Of a stretch of 64,000 nucleotides of DNA, positions 10,684-21,000 are shown one piece after another. This DNA comes from Bacteroidales bacterium (lineage in GTDB: Bacteria > Bacteroidota > Bacteroidia > Bacteroidales > UBA932), in contig JAAYJQ010000015.1 of NCBI GenBank assembly GCA_012522855.1, forward strand, positions 1-64,000. The letters are read 5' to 3'. How positions within the stretch are numbered: position 1 is the stretch's first letter; each line of letters begins with the position of its first letter. The notes beneath the pieces were generated by a model. It was not told the origin of the DNA and did no database searches. It saw nothing but the letters and a program-made list of their open reading frames with translations. The position numbers and the translations under genes are program-made.

Positions 10684-11376
10684 CTAAGTCTGATTCTTTT
10701 TTCCCCGTATTACGGTCGATGCCGTTATATTCTTTTTGATTTCCAGACAGATCTTTTCCGGGTTGATGTCGTATTTCGGCATGAGATTTTTGAAGCCCGG
10801 CTCTGGCTTGAAATCTTGGAATCGGAGCAGTTGCGCTTCCATTTGCCTTTGGTGGAACCTGTGTCCGGAAAACATTCCGGCATATCTCATTGCCTTGTTC
10901 AGGTCAAATCCGGACTTGATGAAGGTATAGATGTCGTAGTAGTCTCTGAATACAGTTCTTACATTGATGGTATATAATTTCATCCCGAAAAGTTCATCGA
11001 GTGACGGGGTGACGATGTTGTTGTATCTGAAGCCTGTTCCGATGTATGGAACCTTGTCGTTCGGACAAAAAAAAGAGAGTTTGACGTTGTTGTCTACGAA
11101 AAGAAGGAAATGATTGTTGGAAAGGATTTCTTTCCTGTATTCCGGAAATATGCCGGAAATTCCCGTGATTATTCCTGAAAAGTCCAGTTCTTTTGCTGTT
11201 TCCCGTGTATTCAAGAGTTCGAAGTCGATATCTTCGCTCAGCCTGTGGCCCATCTGTATTGACTGTGCTGTTCCTCCGCATAGATGAAGGTCTTTTAGGC
11301 AGTCAAGACTGGAGATTTTTTTGAATACTTTTTCGCTACTGGGCGTAAGCCCTTGAATGAAATCAGTTTCTTCCAT
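10684..11376 (-). CDS. AbiEii/AbiGii-type nucleotidyltransferase toxin
   Basis: The 230-residue protein belongs to the type IV toxin-antitoxin or abortive-infection nucleotidyltransferases. The catalytic pocket motifs are present: GGTA at residues 34-37 followed by LSEDIDFEL, giving the paired acidic residues D49 and D51. Later come VKLSFF and FRDYYDIYTFIKSG, which fit the remaining family motifs. Length and motif spacing look complete. It overlaps the upstream partner gene by 14 bases, so the two are translationally coupled. The base composition is more A/T-rich than the ribosomal region, consistent with acquisition. The target, possibly a tRNA 3' end as shown for relatives, is inference. 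Confidence 0.85.
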   Translation of the reverse strand: MEETDFIQGLTPSSEKVFKKISSLDCLKDLHLCGGTAQSIQMGHRLSEDIDFELLNTRETAKELDFSGIITGISGIFPEYRKEILSNNHFLLFVDNNVKLSFFCPNDKVPYIGTGFRYNNIVTPSLDELFGMKLYTINVRTVFRDYYDIYTFIKSGFDLNKAMRYAGMFSGHRFHQRQMEAQLLRFQDFKPEPGFKNLMPKYDINPEKICLEIKKNITASTVIRGKKNQT

Positions 11377-11689
11377 AGCGCTTGATGTATTTGTCTGGAT
11401 TCTTGATGCCGAAGAATCTGTTTGCGATGAGAAAGTTCTGAATTGAATATCTGCTGTTCTGGTTGAGCAGGTTTTCTTTCCAAATTTTTTTTGACCGGCT
11501 TTTTCCGAAGAGGGTGAATATGTCGTTTATGTATTTATAGTCGAGATGGAGGAGACATTTTATCAGCAGTTCTTTGTTTTCTTTGACGGACGGATTGTGC
11601 CTGATCTCTGCGTCGTAGGACCATAGATAGCCTCCGTCTTTCAGCGCCTTTTTGAGTTTTAGTTCTATTTCTATTTTATTTTTTTTCAT
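11363..11689 (-). CDS. DUF6922-like antitoxin partner
   Basis: This 108-residue basic protein is encoded directly before the AbiEii toxin. Features such as GGYLWSYD, KELLIKCLLHLDYKYINDIF and a C-terminal RFFGIKNPDKYIKR match the DUF6922 type that accompanies AbiEii proteins in Bacteroidales. It has no canonical AbiEi winged-helix signature that I can see. The ATG at 11689 is preferred; the frame stays open upstream to 11782 without a better start. The antitoxin role rests on gene order and overlap, not on a demonstrated activity of the family. Confidence 0.7.
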   Translation of the reverse strand: MKKNKIEIELKLKKALKDGGYLWSYDAEIRHNPSVKENKELLIKCLLHLDYKYINDIFTLFGKSRSKKIWKENLLNQNSRYSIQNFLIANRFFGIKNPDKYIKRYGRN

Positions 11690-11829
11690 GAAGTGCCTGT
11701 TCCCTTTTTTAGCCAAGCATGGCCGTTTTGCTATCTGTGAAGATAGTGAATATATGTCGGATTGCAATAATATCGGAATCACTTGCGAAACATTAATTCA
11801 ATTCTTCGTTCAATCTGTCGCTGTGACAA

Positions 11830-12290
11830 GTTCCGCAAACCCCTGGCTTGGAACGTGCCGGAGGATTTCTACAAACCACGGCCACACTGACCCCGTCTGC
11901 AGATAGTTGCAGGGCATATTCCCGTGGCAAATACCCCTTTTAAATACCCATCTTGCCACAGTGATCGTGCCTGCAGGCCTCTACAAGGCATGACCCCGTG
12001 GCCGTCCTTCGCAAAAGTCTCCCCCCTTTGGGTGTCCCGTGCTGCAGACCCCGAAAGCCTCGCTTCCGCGCATACCTACCGCAACGGCATCCACGGGCCT
12101 CCCAGCAAGTTTCTATCAATAAGATACTTACAAAGGTTGTCATGGATGCCTATGCATAAAAACAGCACGCTATCCACAAGGGTCACCACAAGTGCTTGGT
12201 TGTGAGGTGCTTGCATAGGCCCTCATGGATGCCTATGCAGGGAAACGCGGTGGTCTCCTTTTTGCGTGTGACCGGAACGGTGGATCCGGT
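11830..12290 (+). repeat. Intergenic repeat, copy B
   Basis: It is the same orientation and module order as copy A and clearly similar from TTCCGC (11830) to the CTCCTTTTTGC stretch (about 12260-12270). It lacks the leader seen in A and C. The outer stem keeps CACGGCCAC (11877-11885), but its partner reads GTGGCCGTC at 11998-12006. The inner GTGGCAA/TTGCCAC pair is retained. Copies A and B enclose the toxin-antitoxin pair as direct repeats. Confidence 0.85.
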
Positions 12291-12302
12291 GCAAGGGTTT
12301 GA

Positions 12303-12405
12303 ATTAAGGGTAAAAAACAGGATCAACCAGATAATCAATCATCTCCGGCCACGCTCCCCGCCGTCCTGCCTTGATCGAACAGCCCGCCAATGTCCTGCAG
12401 GACTT
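12303..12405 (+). pseudogene. Relic of the SWIM locus (leader plus 3' end)
   Basis: Bases 12305-12355 match the leader of the SWIM gene at 8329-8378 (shared CAGGATCAACCAG, TAATCAAT, CACGCTC). Bases 12358-12405 match the end of that gene at 10031-10075 (shared CCTTGATCGA, CCAATGTC/CAATGTC). The roughly 1.65 kb between these parts in the intact locus is absent. This is a decayed, internally deleted second copy with no coding capacity. Confidence 0.65.
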
Positions 12406-12451
12406 AGCCGGACCCGCTTAAGAATATTCCTTTAAAAACGGCTCCGAAGCT

Positions 12452-13339
12452 TTAGATTGTCCCTTCGAAAATATAGATCACATCATCGAGGTCAATTTCG
12501 ATTCTTCTCAATCCGCCGTCCAATGTCGACACCGTGATGGTCGCTGTGGTGATGTACATGGAGACAGACTGAGTAGCGCCTGCAACATTGATGATGCGCG
12601 ATCCCTCATCCCAGACAGCGCCCCAGGCGGCATAGGTGTCATTTAGGAATCCGGCTTTGTAGTCACCCGGCTTGTAAACGCCGTCCGCAAGGGAAGAGAT
12701 TCCGTTGAACTCGAGGTGTATCAAGACTCCGTCTCCGGTCACGCTTCCGTCAAACGCAAGACTCCCATTGCCGATTTCGACTACATAAATAGGAGACGCA
12801 TCGTATGCCTGCAAGAAGATGGGCATGTACTTGTACTTGGGAAGTTTGGGGAAAACGATGTCGCATCCCGAAACAAACTTGAACTCAGTGCCGTCGGAGA
12901 GTTTCGAAGTCGATCCGAATCTGTACGAATCATTGGTCTTCGACACATAAACGAATCCCTCTGAGATGCCCTTGCGTGTGACCTTTCCGTTCTCCACTTC
13001 AAATACTGCGGACTGTTCCGCCACATAACTGGCATCTGATTCGTTGTTTGCCGTGACGGCAGGATATACCGCAGACTCGAGATAGTATTTGCTCCCGTAG
13101 AATTGATAGCTGACGACTTTGCCCGAGCCGGTATAGTTTCCTTTTGATCCCGAGACGCCCTCTTCGGCAAGTTCCAGCGTAAATGTGTAAAGTTCATCGT
13201 TGAATCCGCTTCCCTCCGCGACGAGAAGCTTGTCAAGATGATAGGTATTCTCAAGGACGAAGTCCTCATCCTTTTGGCATGACGCAAGGCAGAACAGGGT
13301 GGCTGCGCCTGCGATGATTATGAATCGATGTGCTTTCAT
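12452..13339 (-). CDS. Surface lipoprotein of the rhamnoside utilisation locus
   Basis: The 295-residue protein has a lipobox (CLASC, with Cys at about residue 21) after a short signal. The mature part is mostly beta-strand-like with many Gly, Ser, Thr and Tyr and no catalytic motif I recognise. As the last gene of a SusC-SusD-GH78 operon it occupies the place of SusE/SusF-type glycan-binding lipoproteins, so a binding role is likely. That is inference from position only. The gap to the rhamnosidase is 12 bases. Confidence 0.7.
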   Translation of the reverse strand: MKAHRFIIIAGAATLFCLASCQKDEDFVLENTYHLDKLLVAEGSGFNDELYTFTLELAEEGVSGSKGNYTGSGKVVSYQFYGSKYYLESAVYPAVTANNESDASYVAEQSAVFEVENGKVTRKGISEGFVYVSKTNDSYRFGSTSKLSDGTEFKFVSGCDIVFPKLPKYKYMPIFLQAYDASPIYVVEIGNGSLAFDGSVTGDGVLIHLEFNGISSLADGVYKPGDYKAGFLNDTYAAWGAVWDEGSRIINVAGATQSVSMYITTATITVSTLDGGLRRIEIDLDDVIYIFEGTI

Positions 13340-13351
13340 ATGTTTGCTTTT

Positions 13352-16189
13352 TTATTTCTTGTCAGTGAATGAATAGGTGCCCTGTCCTATTTTGAAAGTC
13401 TTCCCGGAGTACGGGAGGATGACGGTCGCATGGCTGCCGACAGGAATCGTGACGGTCACCTTGAAAGACTTCTCCGAGCATGCGACCGCTGAAGAAACGG
13501 TCCCGTAGGGAGTCTTGTGCGAGTACGATACCGTGTAGCGTTTGTCCACAGGGATGGGTTTGATTACGATGTGCCTGTAACCAGGCTCTTCCTCATCGAT
13601 ATTGATGCCGGCAAGGGTGTTGCTGAACCAGACAAGACCGCCTCCGAACATGGGATGGTTCCGTGATCCGCTGTTGTTCCAGTTTTCTCTTGTCGTGGTG
13701 GCTCCATCCTCTATCCATGCACCGAAACTAGGGAAGTCCGTCTTGCACATCGCTTCGTATGCGACATCATTGAGACCGACCTGTCCGAGGATTTCAAAGA
13801 GATAGCGAGATCCGAAAATACCGGTATGGAGATGACCGTCATGCTCCTCTACGATCTCCTTTCTGAGAGACTCGATCACGCCCGCTTTCCAGTCTTCAGG
13901 GACACCCATCTTTAGCGCGAAAACATTGGCGCCCCTGGGACCGTAAGACTTCTCATCCTCCTTGTAGAACCTCCTGTGGAAGGCTTCGTAGAGATTGTCT
14001 CTCAACTCGGAATACCTGCTGAAGTCCTCAATGTTACCCAAGATCCTCGCTGTCTTTGCAAGGATGTCGACGCAATGCCAGAAGTAAAACTGATGGACAA
14101 CCACTCTGTCGGGATTTCCGAAAGGAGAGCACCAGTCTCCCAATGAGCCCATGATGCCGCAAGTCTGCGCGATGTCCGGATCTTTTGTAGCATCGATAAC
14201 CCCGTCAGGACCCGTGAGGCCCTCCATAAAGCGGACATATTCCTTCATCGCGAAATAGTTGTCGGCAAGAATGGATTTGTCTCCGTAATGGAGGTAGTGC
14301 TCCCACGGGATGATGCCGATGGCCGCGCCCCAGGCGATGCCGCCCGCGCCGTTATTGGTCGGGGCTACGTTCGGGACGTGTCCCGTCGCGAGATTCTGGC
14401 AGTCATTCATGTCGCGCACCCATTTTTTATAGAATGCCGCGGCGTCAAAGTTGTCCATGACTACGGCTGCCGTCACTTGACCGTCGCCCGTGTACCCTGA
14501 TCTCTCCCTGTGGGGACAGTCGCTGGCAAGACCCCCATGGGAATTGTCCAGTTGGCTGCGTTTCCATATCGCAAGGATTTCCTCGAAAAGGGGGTTGGAT
14601 GACCGGAATTCGGCGGTTTGAGGCAGGTTCGTGCAGACCCATTCGGCTTGGAGCATGTCGGAAGCCAGATTGTCGATGCCGCCGATGTTGACTTTGCTGA
14701 ACGTAAAGAAGGTGAATCTCGGGGCATATTCCTTGACGAGACTGCCGTCACAGATGTACTTGTTGTACATGAGTATCTGGTCGTTTTCGTATTTCAAGGT
14801 GATCGTATCGCCCTTCTCCCCCTCGAAGTTCTTCAATCTCACCCATCCGGTGATTTCCGCGCCGAAGTCGACATCGTAGCTTCCATCAGGGTTCTTTAGA
14901 ACTGAAACAGGTTCCAGAATATCATAAATGACATCTCCCGGGGACGTGTGGGCTGTCAGTTCTCCGGTTGGAGCCTGTCTGACGGCGGCATTCTCCCAAG
15001 AGGAGTCGTCGAAGACGGGACTGCACCAGTCCTTGATCTCCGCGTTTGCATCATAGACTTCGCCTTCGAACACACCGTTCACCAGGATGGGGGACTGCTT
15101 GCTCTTCCACGATCTGTCGGTACAGATGGTCTGGTGCGAGCCGTCGGCAAAGTCAATCTCGATCTGGCAGAGGAACCTCGACGAGCCGAACGGGATTTGG
15201 TATTGTCCGACCGCATTGTAGAATCCCTCCCCAATGATGGCCCCTGCGACATTTTCGCCGTTCAGGAGCAGGTCGGTGATATCGAAGGCCGTATAGAGAA
15301 CACGGTAATTTCTGAACAAACTATCTGTGGTCGGGCCGTACTGTCCGACAATCGGTCTTTCAGAGTAGTTTGTTTGGTTGGGGACAAGAACCTCATTACC
15401 GATTTTCTCTCCATTGAGATAGAACTCGTAATAACCGAGACCGACCACAAATGCCTTGGCGGAAGCGATGTCTCCGGCGACGGTGAAACGCTTTCTGAGA
15501 AGAGGTGCCGGGGTCTGTGCTGTTTTATACTCCTTGGTGGATGCCGACCATGCGGCTTCGTCCCGCCGGGATCCCCGACCGCTCCGAGATTCGCCTTCCT
15601 GGCGGCCGAACACATTGCTCTGCGGATTGTCCATGTACTGCTGAACCATTTTCATGAATACTTCCGTACTCATTCCGGGAGGGACCGGGATCGGTCTCTC
15701 CGGCTCGACAGTCTTGTAGGTCTCCTCTCCCTGCCACGGGGCTCCGATCCACTCGGCTTTCCATAGGGACGCATCAAGAATGCCCATACCCCAGTAAGCG
15801 GTATCGCTCCATCGGGATGGCTTGCCTTTCGCATTCCAAACCCTGACCTTCCAGTAACAGTTCGCTCCAGATGTGAGAGCCTCTCCCGCATACGCGACCA
15901 TTGTGCTCTGGTCAGAGGCGATCTTGCCGCTGTCCCAGAGATCGGCTTTCCCCTCTTCGAGAAGGGACTCGTCTGACGCGACGAGGATCCGGTAGGCTGT
16001 CTGCGCCTCGTTCTTGACACTCTTTCCGGCCTCGTTGATCCAGGAGAGGCGAGGCGCCGGGATGTCTACGACACGAGGGGCAATCATATGTTCACACCTC
16101 AAGTCCTGAGGCATGAGCGCGCCTCCGCTGCACGACGCCAGGATGCAAAGCGCAGACAAGGAGGCTATTTCAATAAGTCTAAATTTCAT
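13352..16189 (-). CDS. GH78 alpha-L-rhamnosidase lipoprotein
   Basis: The 945-residue enzyme would remove terminal alpha-L-rhamnose from glycans or plant glycosides. It has a lipobox (CILASC), the N-terminal block LRCEHMIAPRVVDIPAPRLS of bacterial rhamnosidases, beta-sandwich domains (about 30-500) and the (alpha/alpha)6 catalytic domain. The catalytic acid region is ASDCPHRERSGYTGDGQV. A second conserved glutamate lies in DGATTTRENWNN, where most relatives have WERW, so one aromatic is replaced by Arg. A Gly/Arg/Ser-rich insertion near residues 175-215 is unusual. It is probably anchored at the outer membrane, with SusD encoded 19 bases upstream. Confidence 0.9.
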   Translation of the reverse strand: MKFRLIEIASLSALCILASCSGGALMPQDLRCEHMIAPRVVDIPAPRLSWINEAGKSVKNEAQTAYRILVASDESLLEEGKADLWDSGKIASDQSTMVAYAGEALTSGANCYWKVRVWNAKGKPSRWSDTAYWGMGILDASLWKAEWIGAPWQGEETYKTVEPERPIPVPPGMSTEVFMKMVQQYMDNPQSNVFGRQEGESRSGRGSRRDEAAWSASTKEYKTAQTPAPLLRKRFTVAGDIASAKAFVVGLGYYEFYLNGEKIGNEVLVPNQTNYSERPIVGQYGPTTDSLFRNYRVLYTAFDITDLLLNGENVAGAIIGEGFYNAVGQYQIPFGSSRFLCQIEIDFADGSHQTICTDRSWKSKQSPILVNGVFEGEVYDANAEIKDWCSPVFDDSSWENAAVRQAPTGELTAHTSPGDVIYDILEPVSVLKNPDGSYDVDFGAEITGWVRLKNFEGEKGDTITLKYENDQILMYNKYICDGSLVKEYAPRFTFFTFSKVNIGGIDNLASDMLQAEWVCTNLPQTAEFRSSNPLFEEILAIWKRSQLDNSHGGLASDCPHRERSGYTGDGQVTAAVVMDNFDAAAFYKKWVRDMNDCQNLATGHVPNVAPTNNGAGGIAWGAAIGIIPWEHYLHYGDKSILADNYFAMKEYVRFMEGLTGPDGVIDATKDPDIAQTCGIMGSLGDWCSPFGNPDRVVVHQFYFWHCVDILAKTARILGNIEDFSRYSELRDNLYEAFHRRFYKEDEKSYGPRGANVFALKMGVPEDWKAGVIESLRKEIVEEHDGHLHTGIFGSRYLFEILGQVGLNDVAYEAMCKTDFPSFGAWIEDGATTTRENWNNSGSRNHPMFGGGLVWFSNTLAGINIDEEEPGYRHIVIKPIPVDKRYTVSYSHKTPYGTVSSAVACSEKSFKVTVTIPVGSHATVILPYSGKTFKIGQGTYSFTDKK

Positions 16190-16208
16190 AGGATCCTATT
16201 TCTAGCAA

Positions 16209-18047
16209 CTATTTCCAGCCGGGATTCTGTCCCAGGTCGGCCTCGGAATTCATCTGGATGTACTTGACAGGGATGGGGAAGAGTGTCCATTCGATCGTAC
16301 CCGTGTAGAAAGGGAAGTCAGACGTGTACATCGCGTTCTGGAGAAGTTGCTTCTTCATCACTTCGTTCGACCCGCCGTTGAGGCTGCTTCCCATACGGAG
16401 GAGTGTAGGCCACCTTCTCTCTTCGTATGAAAGTTCCCTTGCCCGCTCGTCGAGGATGGTGTAGATGGAAATTTCCGAGCCCGAAAACATCTTCGAGGCA
16501 TTGGCGCGTGATCTGACGGTATTGATAGCGGTCGCGGCGTCCTCGGATTTGCCGTCTCTGTACAAAGCTTCCGCAAGAAGAAGGTATGTTTCGGACGAAC
16601 GGACGACATACCAGTCTCTTCCGTACTGCGCGACATGTACGTCCATTGCGCTTGAGTGCCATCCCCAGTCATCCTGCATGGCAATTTTCGCGCTAAGAGG
16701 CAGAAGACCCTTGGGGTCGTTGAGCTCTTCCGCCTTTACGATTGTGCCATGGCGGCTGTGAGAACGGTCGAGACAGATGAAATTACGGCAGATGTTGATG
16801 GAATCATTTCTCATGTCATTCCAATAGTCTCCCTCCCACACCTTGTCCGAAAGATAGGTGGTAGGGGTGACCCTCCCGATTGAACTGCCTCCCAGGTAGG
16901 CGGAAAGATTCCCGCCGGGATACTTGTCGATGTCGATATCTCCAAGGAACGGGCAGTCATTCGCTCCCTCTTCACGAAGTTCCTGTTTCCAACGCATGTC
17001 GCGGAAGACAGGACCGACAAACTGCGTGAGATAGTAGATTTGACCGCTGTGCATATAGCCTGAATACATGCCTTCCGAAAGGCCGGAAGCTTGAAGCTCA
17101 TCATATCCCGGGATATCGATGATCCATACGGACTCGGTATTTCCGGCGGAGTAGGCGTAATTGCCGACCTGAAAGAGATCGTAGAAAACATTCCCGTCAG
17201 GCTTGTATGCCGGAATGCCGTTGTTGCTTGACTTTGAGTCCGGGTCGGCTCTTTTTCCGAATCTGTTTGTCATGAGCGGATGGAGGGCGATGGTCTTTTT
17301 CGCGGCATCGGCGGCTTTCGAGTAATTGTCGCCGGAGGAGTTGTTCGTCTCGACACCCAGTCCGAGATAGGCCTCGGCAAGGAAGTGGTAAGCAGCGCCT
17401 TGGGCGACCTTTCCATCCTGCTTTGGATAGGCGGGAAGTCTTTCCGCGGCAGCTTTGAGATCTTCAATTGCAAATTTGTACACATCCTCCCGGCTTGCTC
17501 TCGTATAATCGAGTTTGAGACTTTCCGTGAACTGGTCGACGATGGGTACCCCGCCGAAGCACTCCGCGAGACGCAGGTAGGAGTAGCCTCTGAAGAATCT
17601 TGCCTGAGCGATGTCATAGGTTTTTTCGGCCTCATCGGTCCACTCTACGTTTTCAGCCCCCATCAAAACGAGATTGGAGAAACTGATCAGTTTATAGAAG
17701 TCATCCCAAACTGTGCTGAACTTTCCGTCGGATGTAGTCCAGGCTGCATAGTTGGACCAGCCCCCGGCGCCCTGACCGGCAAGTGAGTGGAAGATGTCGG
17801 TCACGTCCGAGCCGACTCCCCCCAGAAGCGCGGGAGATGGCGCAAGCGATTCGATGGCGTAGCCATGAATGGAGAAGATCTTTCTGTAGGCAGTCACCAG
17901 TTGCGATTCAACCTGCGAGCTCTTCTCGAATGCGGTCTTTGTGGTATAGATGGTTTTTGGCTCCTCTTTGAGAAAAGCGTCGTCGTTGCAGCTTCCGAGA
18001 GAGAGGATTGCCAACAAACCTGCGAATATGCGTTTATATGATTTCAT
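16209..18047 (-). CDS. SusD/RagB-family glycan-binding lipoprotein
   Basis: The 612-residue lipoprotein (LSLGSC lipobox near residue 20) forms the lid of the SusCD importer. Typical SusD features are the N-terminal DDAFLKEEPKTIYTTKTAFE, the helical AQARFFRGYSYLRLAECFGG block, the VRSSETYLLLAEALYR block and the C-terminal ARELSYEERRWPTLLRMG. It sits 13 bases after susC and directly before the rhamnosidase, so its ligand should be a rhamnose-containing glycan. Confidence 0.95.
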   Translation of the reverse strand: MKSYKRIFAGLLAILSLGSCNDDAFLKEEPKTIYTTKTAFEKSSQVESQLVTAYRKIFSIHGYAIESLAPSPALLGGVGSDVTDIFHSLAGQGAGGWSNYAAWTTSDGKFSTVWDDFYKLISFSNLVLMGAENVEWTDEAEKTYDIAQARFFRGYSYLRLAECFGGVPIVDQFTESLKLDYTRASREDVYKFAIEDLKAAAERLPAYPKQDGKVAQGAAYHFLAEAYLGLGVETNNSSGDNYSKAADAAKKTIALHPLMTNRFGKRADPDSKSSNNGIPAYKPDGNVFYDLFQVGNYAYSAGNTESVWIIDIPGYDELQASGLSEGMYSGYMHSGQIYYLTQFVGPVFRDMRWKQELREEGANDCPFLGDIDIDKYPGGNLSAYLGGSSIGRVTPTTYLSDKVWEGDYWNDMRNDSINICRNFICLDRSHSRHGTIVKAEELNDPKGLLPLSAKIAMQDDWGWHSSAMDVHVAQYGRDWYVVRSSETYLLLAEALYRDGKSEDAATAINTVRSRANASKMFSGSEISIYTILDERARELSYEERRWPTLLRMGSSLNGGSNEVMKKQLLQNAMYTSDFPFYTGTIEWTLFPIPVKYIQMNSEADLGQNPGWK

Positions 18048-18060
18048 GATAAGGGTCGTT

Positions 18061-21000
18061 TTAGAATGTAATGCTTGCTCCGAATGTTACAGTCCTTGGA
18101 AGTTGTGCCGAAGAGTAACTTCTGACTTCAGGGTCGCTGCCGACCCAGTGCGGCGCGAAGAAAAAGAGGTTGGATCCTGACACATAGAGTTTGAGTGCGG
18201 AAATCCTGGCTTTCTGCAGGAACGCAGGATTGAAGTTGTAGGAGAGGTTGACTTCCTGCAGTCTCACGAAACCGTACGACTGGAGAGCCGTAAATCTCTC
18301 ATTGTCGGAAAAATTGTAGGAAGGATAGATATTGCTCGGACGCTCGGCGGTCCAGAATGGATGGTCGAGCGTGTTGCGGTTCGCGTAGCCTTCATCCGTT
18401 AAATATGCCATGTTGTTTCTCGCAAGACCGTAGCCGCGTCCGCCGAATGTTCCGTTTACGAGGAAATAGAGCAACCATCTTTTGTACGAAAGGGAATTCT
18501 GCATGCTCATACGGAAGTTGTCCTTGCCGTTTCCGAGGATGGTGCGGTCTGCTGAGGTGATCTTTCCATCATTGCTTCCATCGATGTTTTCGTACATTGC
18601 GTCGCCCGGTTTCGAGCCGTTGGCGGCCATGTAGTCCGTATCGGTCTCTTGGACAATGCCGATCCATTTGTAGCCGTAGATGGAGCCGAGTGATTTTCCA
18701 AGGAAGAGCGACTCGGTGATGTCATCCTTCCCGTCTCCATAGAGTTCGACGAGTTTGTTTCTGTTCATTGTGAAAGAGAGGGTGGTTCTCCATGAGAAGT
18801 CATTCGACCGGATGTTCTCTGTGGTGAGATTGGCCTCTATACCCCAGTTGTCAACGCGGCCCATTGTGGCTCTCTGGCTTGTGATACCCGAGCCCATAAC
18901 CGGAATGTTTCTGGTGAAGATCTGGTTGGTTGTCTTGGATATGTATGAGTCAAGTTCGAAATGGATGCGCCTCTTGAGAAGGTCGGCCTCCAATCCGTAG
19001 TTGAGCGACTCGGTGCTCTCCCAGCCGAGGCTTGTGTTGCCGAGCGCCGCGACGTTCTGTCCCCAAGCCACCTGGTTGTCGAAGAATGCGGCGATACCGC
19101 CGCTCTTTCCGACATTGAGCGTGGAAAGCGTACCGTAGGGGGAAAGAGACTGGTTTCCGTTGAGGCCCCAAGAAATCTTGAGTTTGAGGTTGTCAAGAGC
19201 CTTGACGCTTTGCATGAAGTTCTCGTTTGTCGGTGTCCAAGCGAAGCCTACGGCAGGGAAGGTCCCCCATTTGTTGTCGGCTCCGAACACGGAAGATCCG
19301 TCTCGACGCACAGACGCGTTGAAGTGATAGGTGTTTTTGAACGAGTAGATGGCTCTCGCGAGATAACCCACGTCATTATGGAGCGAGTAGCTGATCGAAG
19401 AGAACTTCTGAGTCGCCGCGAGGTTGAGTCCATAGAAACCAAGGTTGGTGTTTCCTACAGCAGAGAAATCCGTTCCCGTTACATTGTGACCGTCAACTTT
19501 CTGCGAGTCTCTCGTGTACACCAGGCTGGCGTTGATGTAATGGTTGCCGATTTCGCGCGTATATGTCAGGATGTTGTCAAGGACCCACGAAGTGCGCTTG
19601 CTCTCGTTGATATATCCGTTTGCCTTGTCAAGGTATGCATCCTGCGCCTTCGTCGTGTAGCCGTCCTCGCCGAGAGAGATGTTCACATAGTTCGTTTCGT
19701 GTACAAAGTTGCGGATGGCAGTATTGTTTGTCGTGTACGAGCCTGTCACCTTGAAACTGAGACCCTTTATCCAAGGGATTTTGATGTCGATCTCGCCGCC
19801 GGTTACGTTGGAAGTCCTTCTGTTTTCGCGGTCTATTCCGGAGTATACGTTCCAAATCGGGTTGGTCGTGCTGTACTCGACCCCATCGACATACAGCCTG
19901 AGTCTTCCGTCCGGGAGATAGGGTTCATTCCAGGGAGAGCAGGTTACCGCGGCCGAGTAGTCGGGCCGCACGCCGTCGTTCCTGGTGTAGGACTGGTTGT
20001 GGTTGAAGCCGATAGTAACATACTCGTTGATTTTTGTACTGAGACGAATGTTGGTCGTAAACCGGTCAAATTGGTCGCCTACGACGAAGTTCTTGTTGTT
20101 CAGATAACTGGCGGAAACGAAGTAGCTGATATTGTCTGTGGCGCCGGACACATTGACGGAATAATTCTGGTTTACGCCGGTTCTTGTGACGAGGCTGTAC
20201 CAGTCGACCTGATCATCGCTTCTGAATCGCTCGAGGGCGAGGTCGGGCATCCAGTCAAGCGGGTCAGTGGCCATACGTCTTGCATTCATGAGCTCGATGT
20301 ACTGGTATCCGTCTCGCATGTCCGGCCTGAAATTAGGCCTTGAAAACGCCACGGAGCTCGAGAAATTCAACATCGGCTTGCCCTTGCTTCCGGTCTTTGT
20401 CGTCACCATGATCACACCGTTGGCAGCCTGTGATCCGTATGCCGCAAGAGAAGTCGCATCCTTGAGGATGCTCATCGATTCGATGATGTTGGGATCGATA
20501 TCGTTCAGACTTCCTGTGAAGATGACGCCGTTGAGCACGATGAGCGGCGAGGTGGATGTCGCTGCGATCGATTTCTGTCCGCGTACAAGGAGCGAAGGAC
20601 TCGCTCCCGCCTCTCCGGACTTTCTAAAATTGACACCCGTGACGACACCGTCGAGAAGCGAGAATGCGCTGGTCTTCGACGTGTTCATGATCGGAGAGTC
20701 CTCCATCTTTACGTTGGCGACAGAACCGGTGAAGTTCTTCCTTGTCGTCGTACCGTAACCGATGACAACCGACTCTTCAAGAAGCGTATTGTCCTCGCGG
20801 AGGACAACATTGAGCAAGGTCTTGCCGTTGACGGCCAGCGCGAGTGTCTCATAGCCGACCGAAGAGAACTCGAGTATGGAATTTGACGGAACCGAAAAAG
20901 AATAGGTCCCGTCGAGATTGGTGACTGTACCGGTGGTTGTGCCTTGAATCATGACGGCCACTCCGACCAGCGGCTCGTTCTTTTCATCTGATACGACACC

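Noticed and set aside
18961..20343. A 460-codon plus-strand frame opposite susC.
   Set aside because: It is antisense to a well-supported SusC gene and has no domain. Similar long antisense frames at 23740-25200, 27613-28998, 29012-30580, 46898-48496, 52661-54478, 55878-57416 and 62348-63718 were rejected for the same reason.
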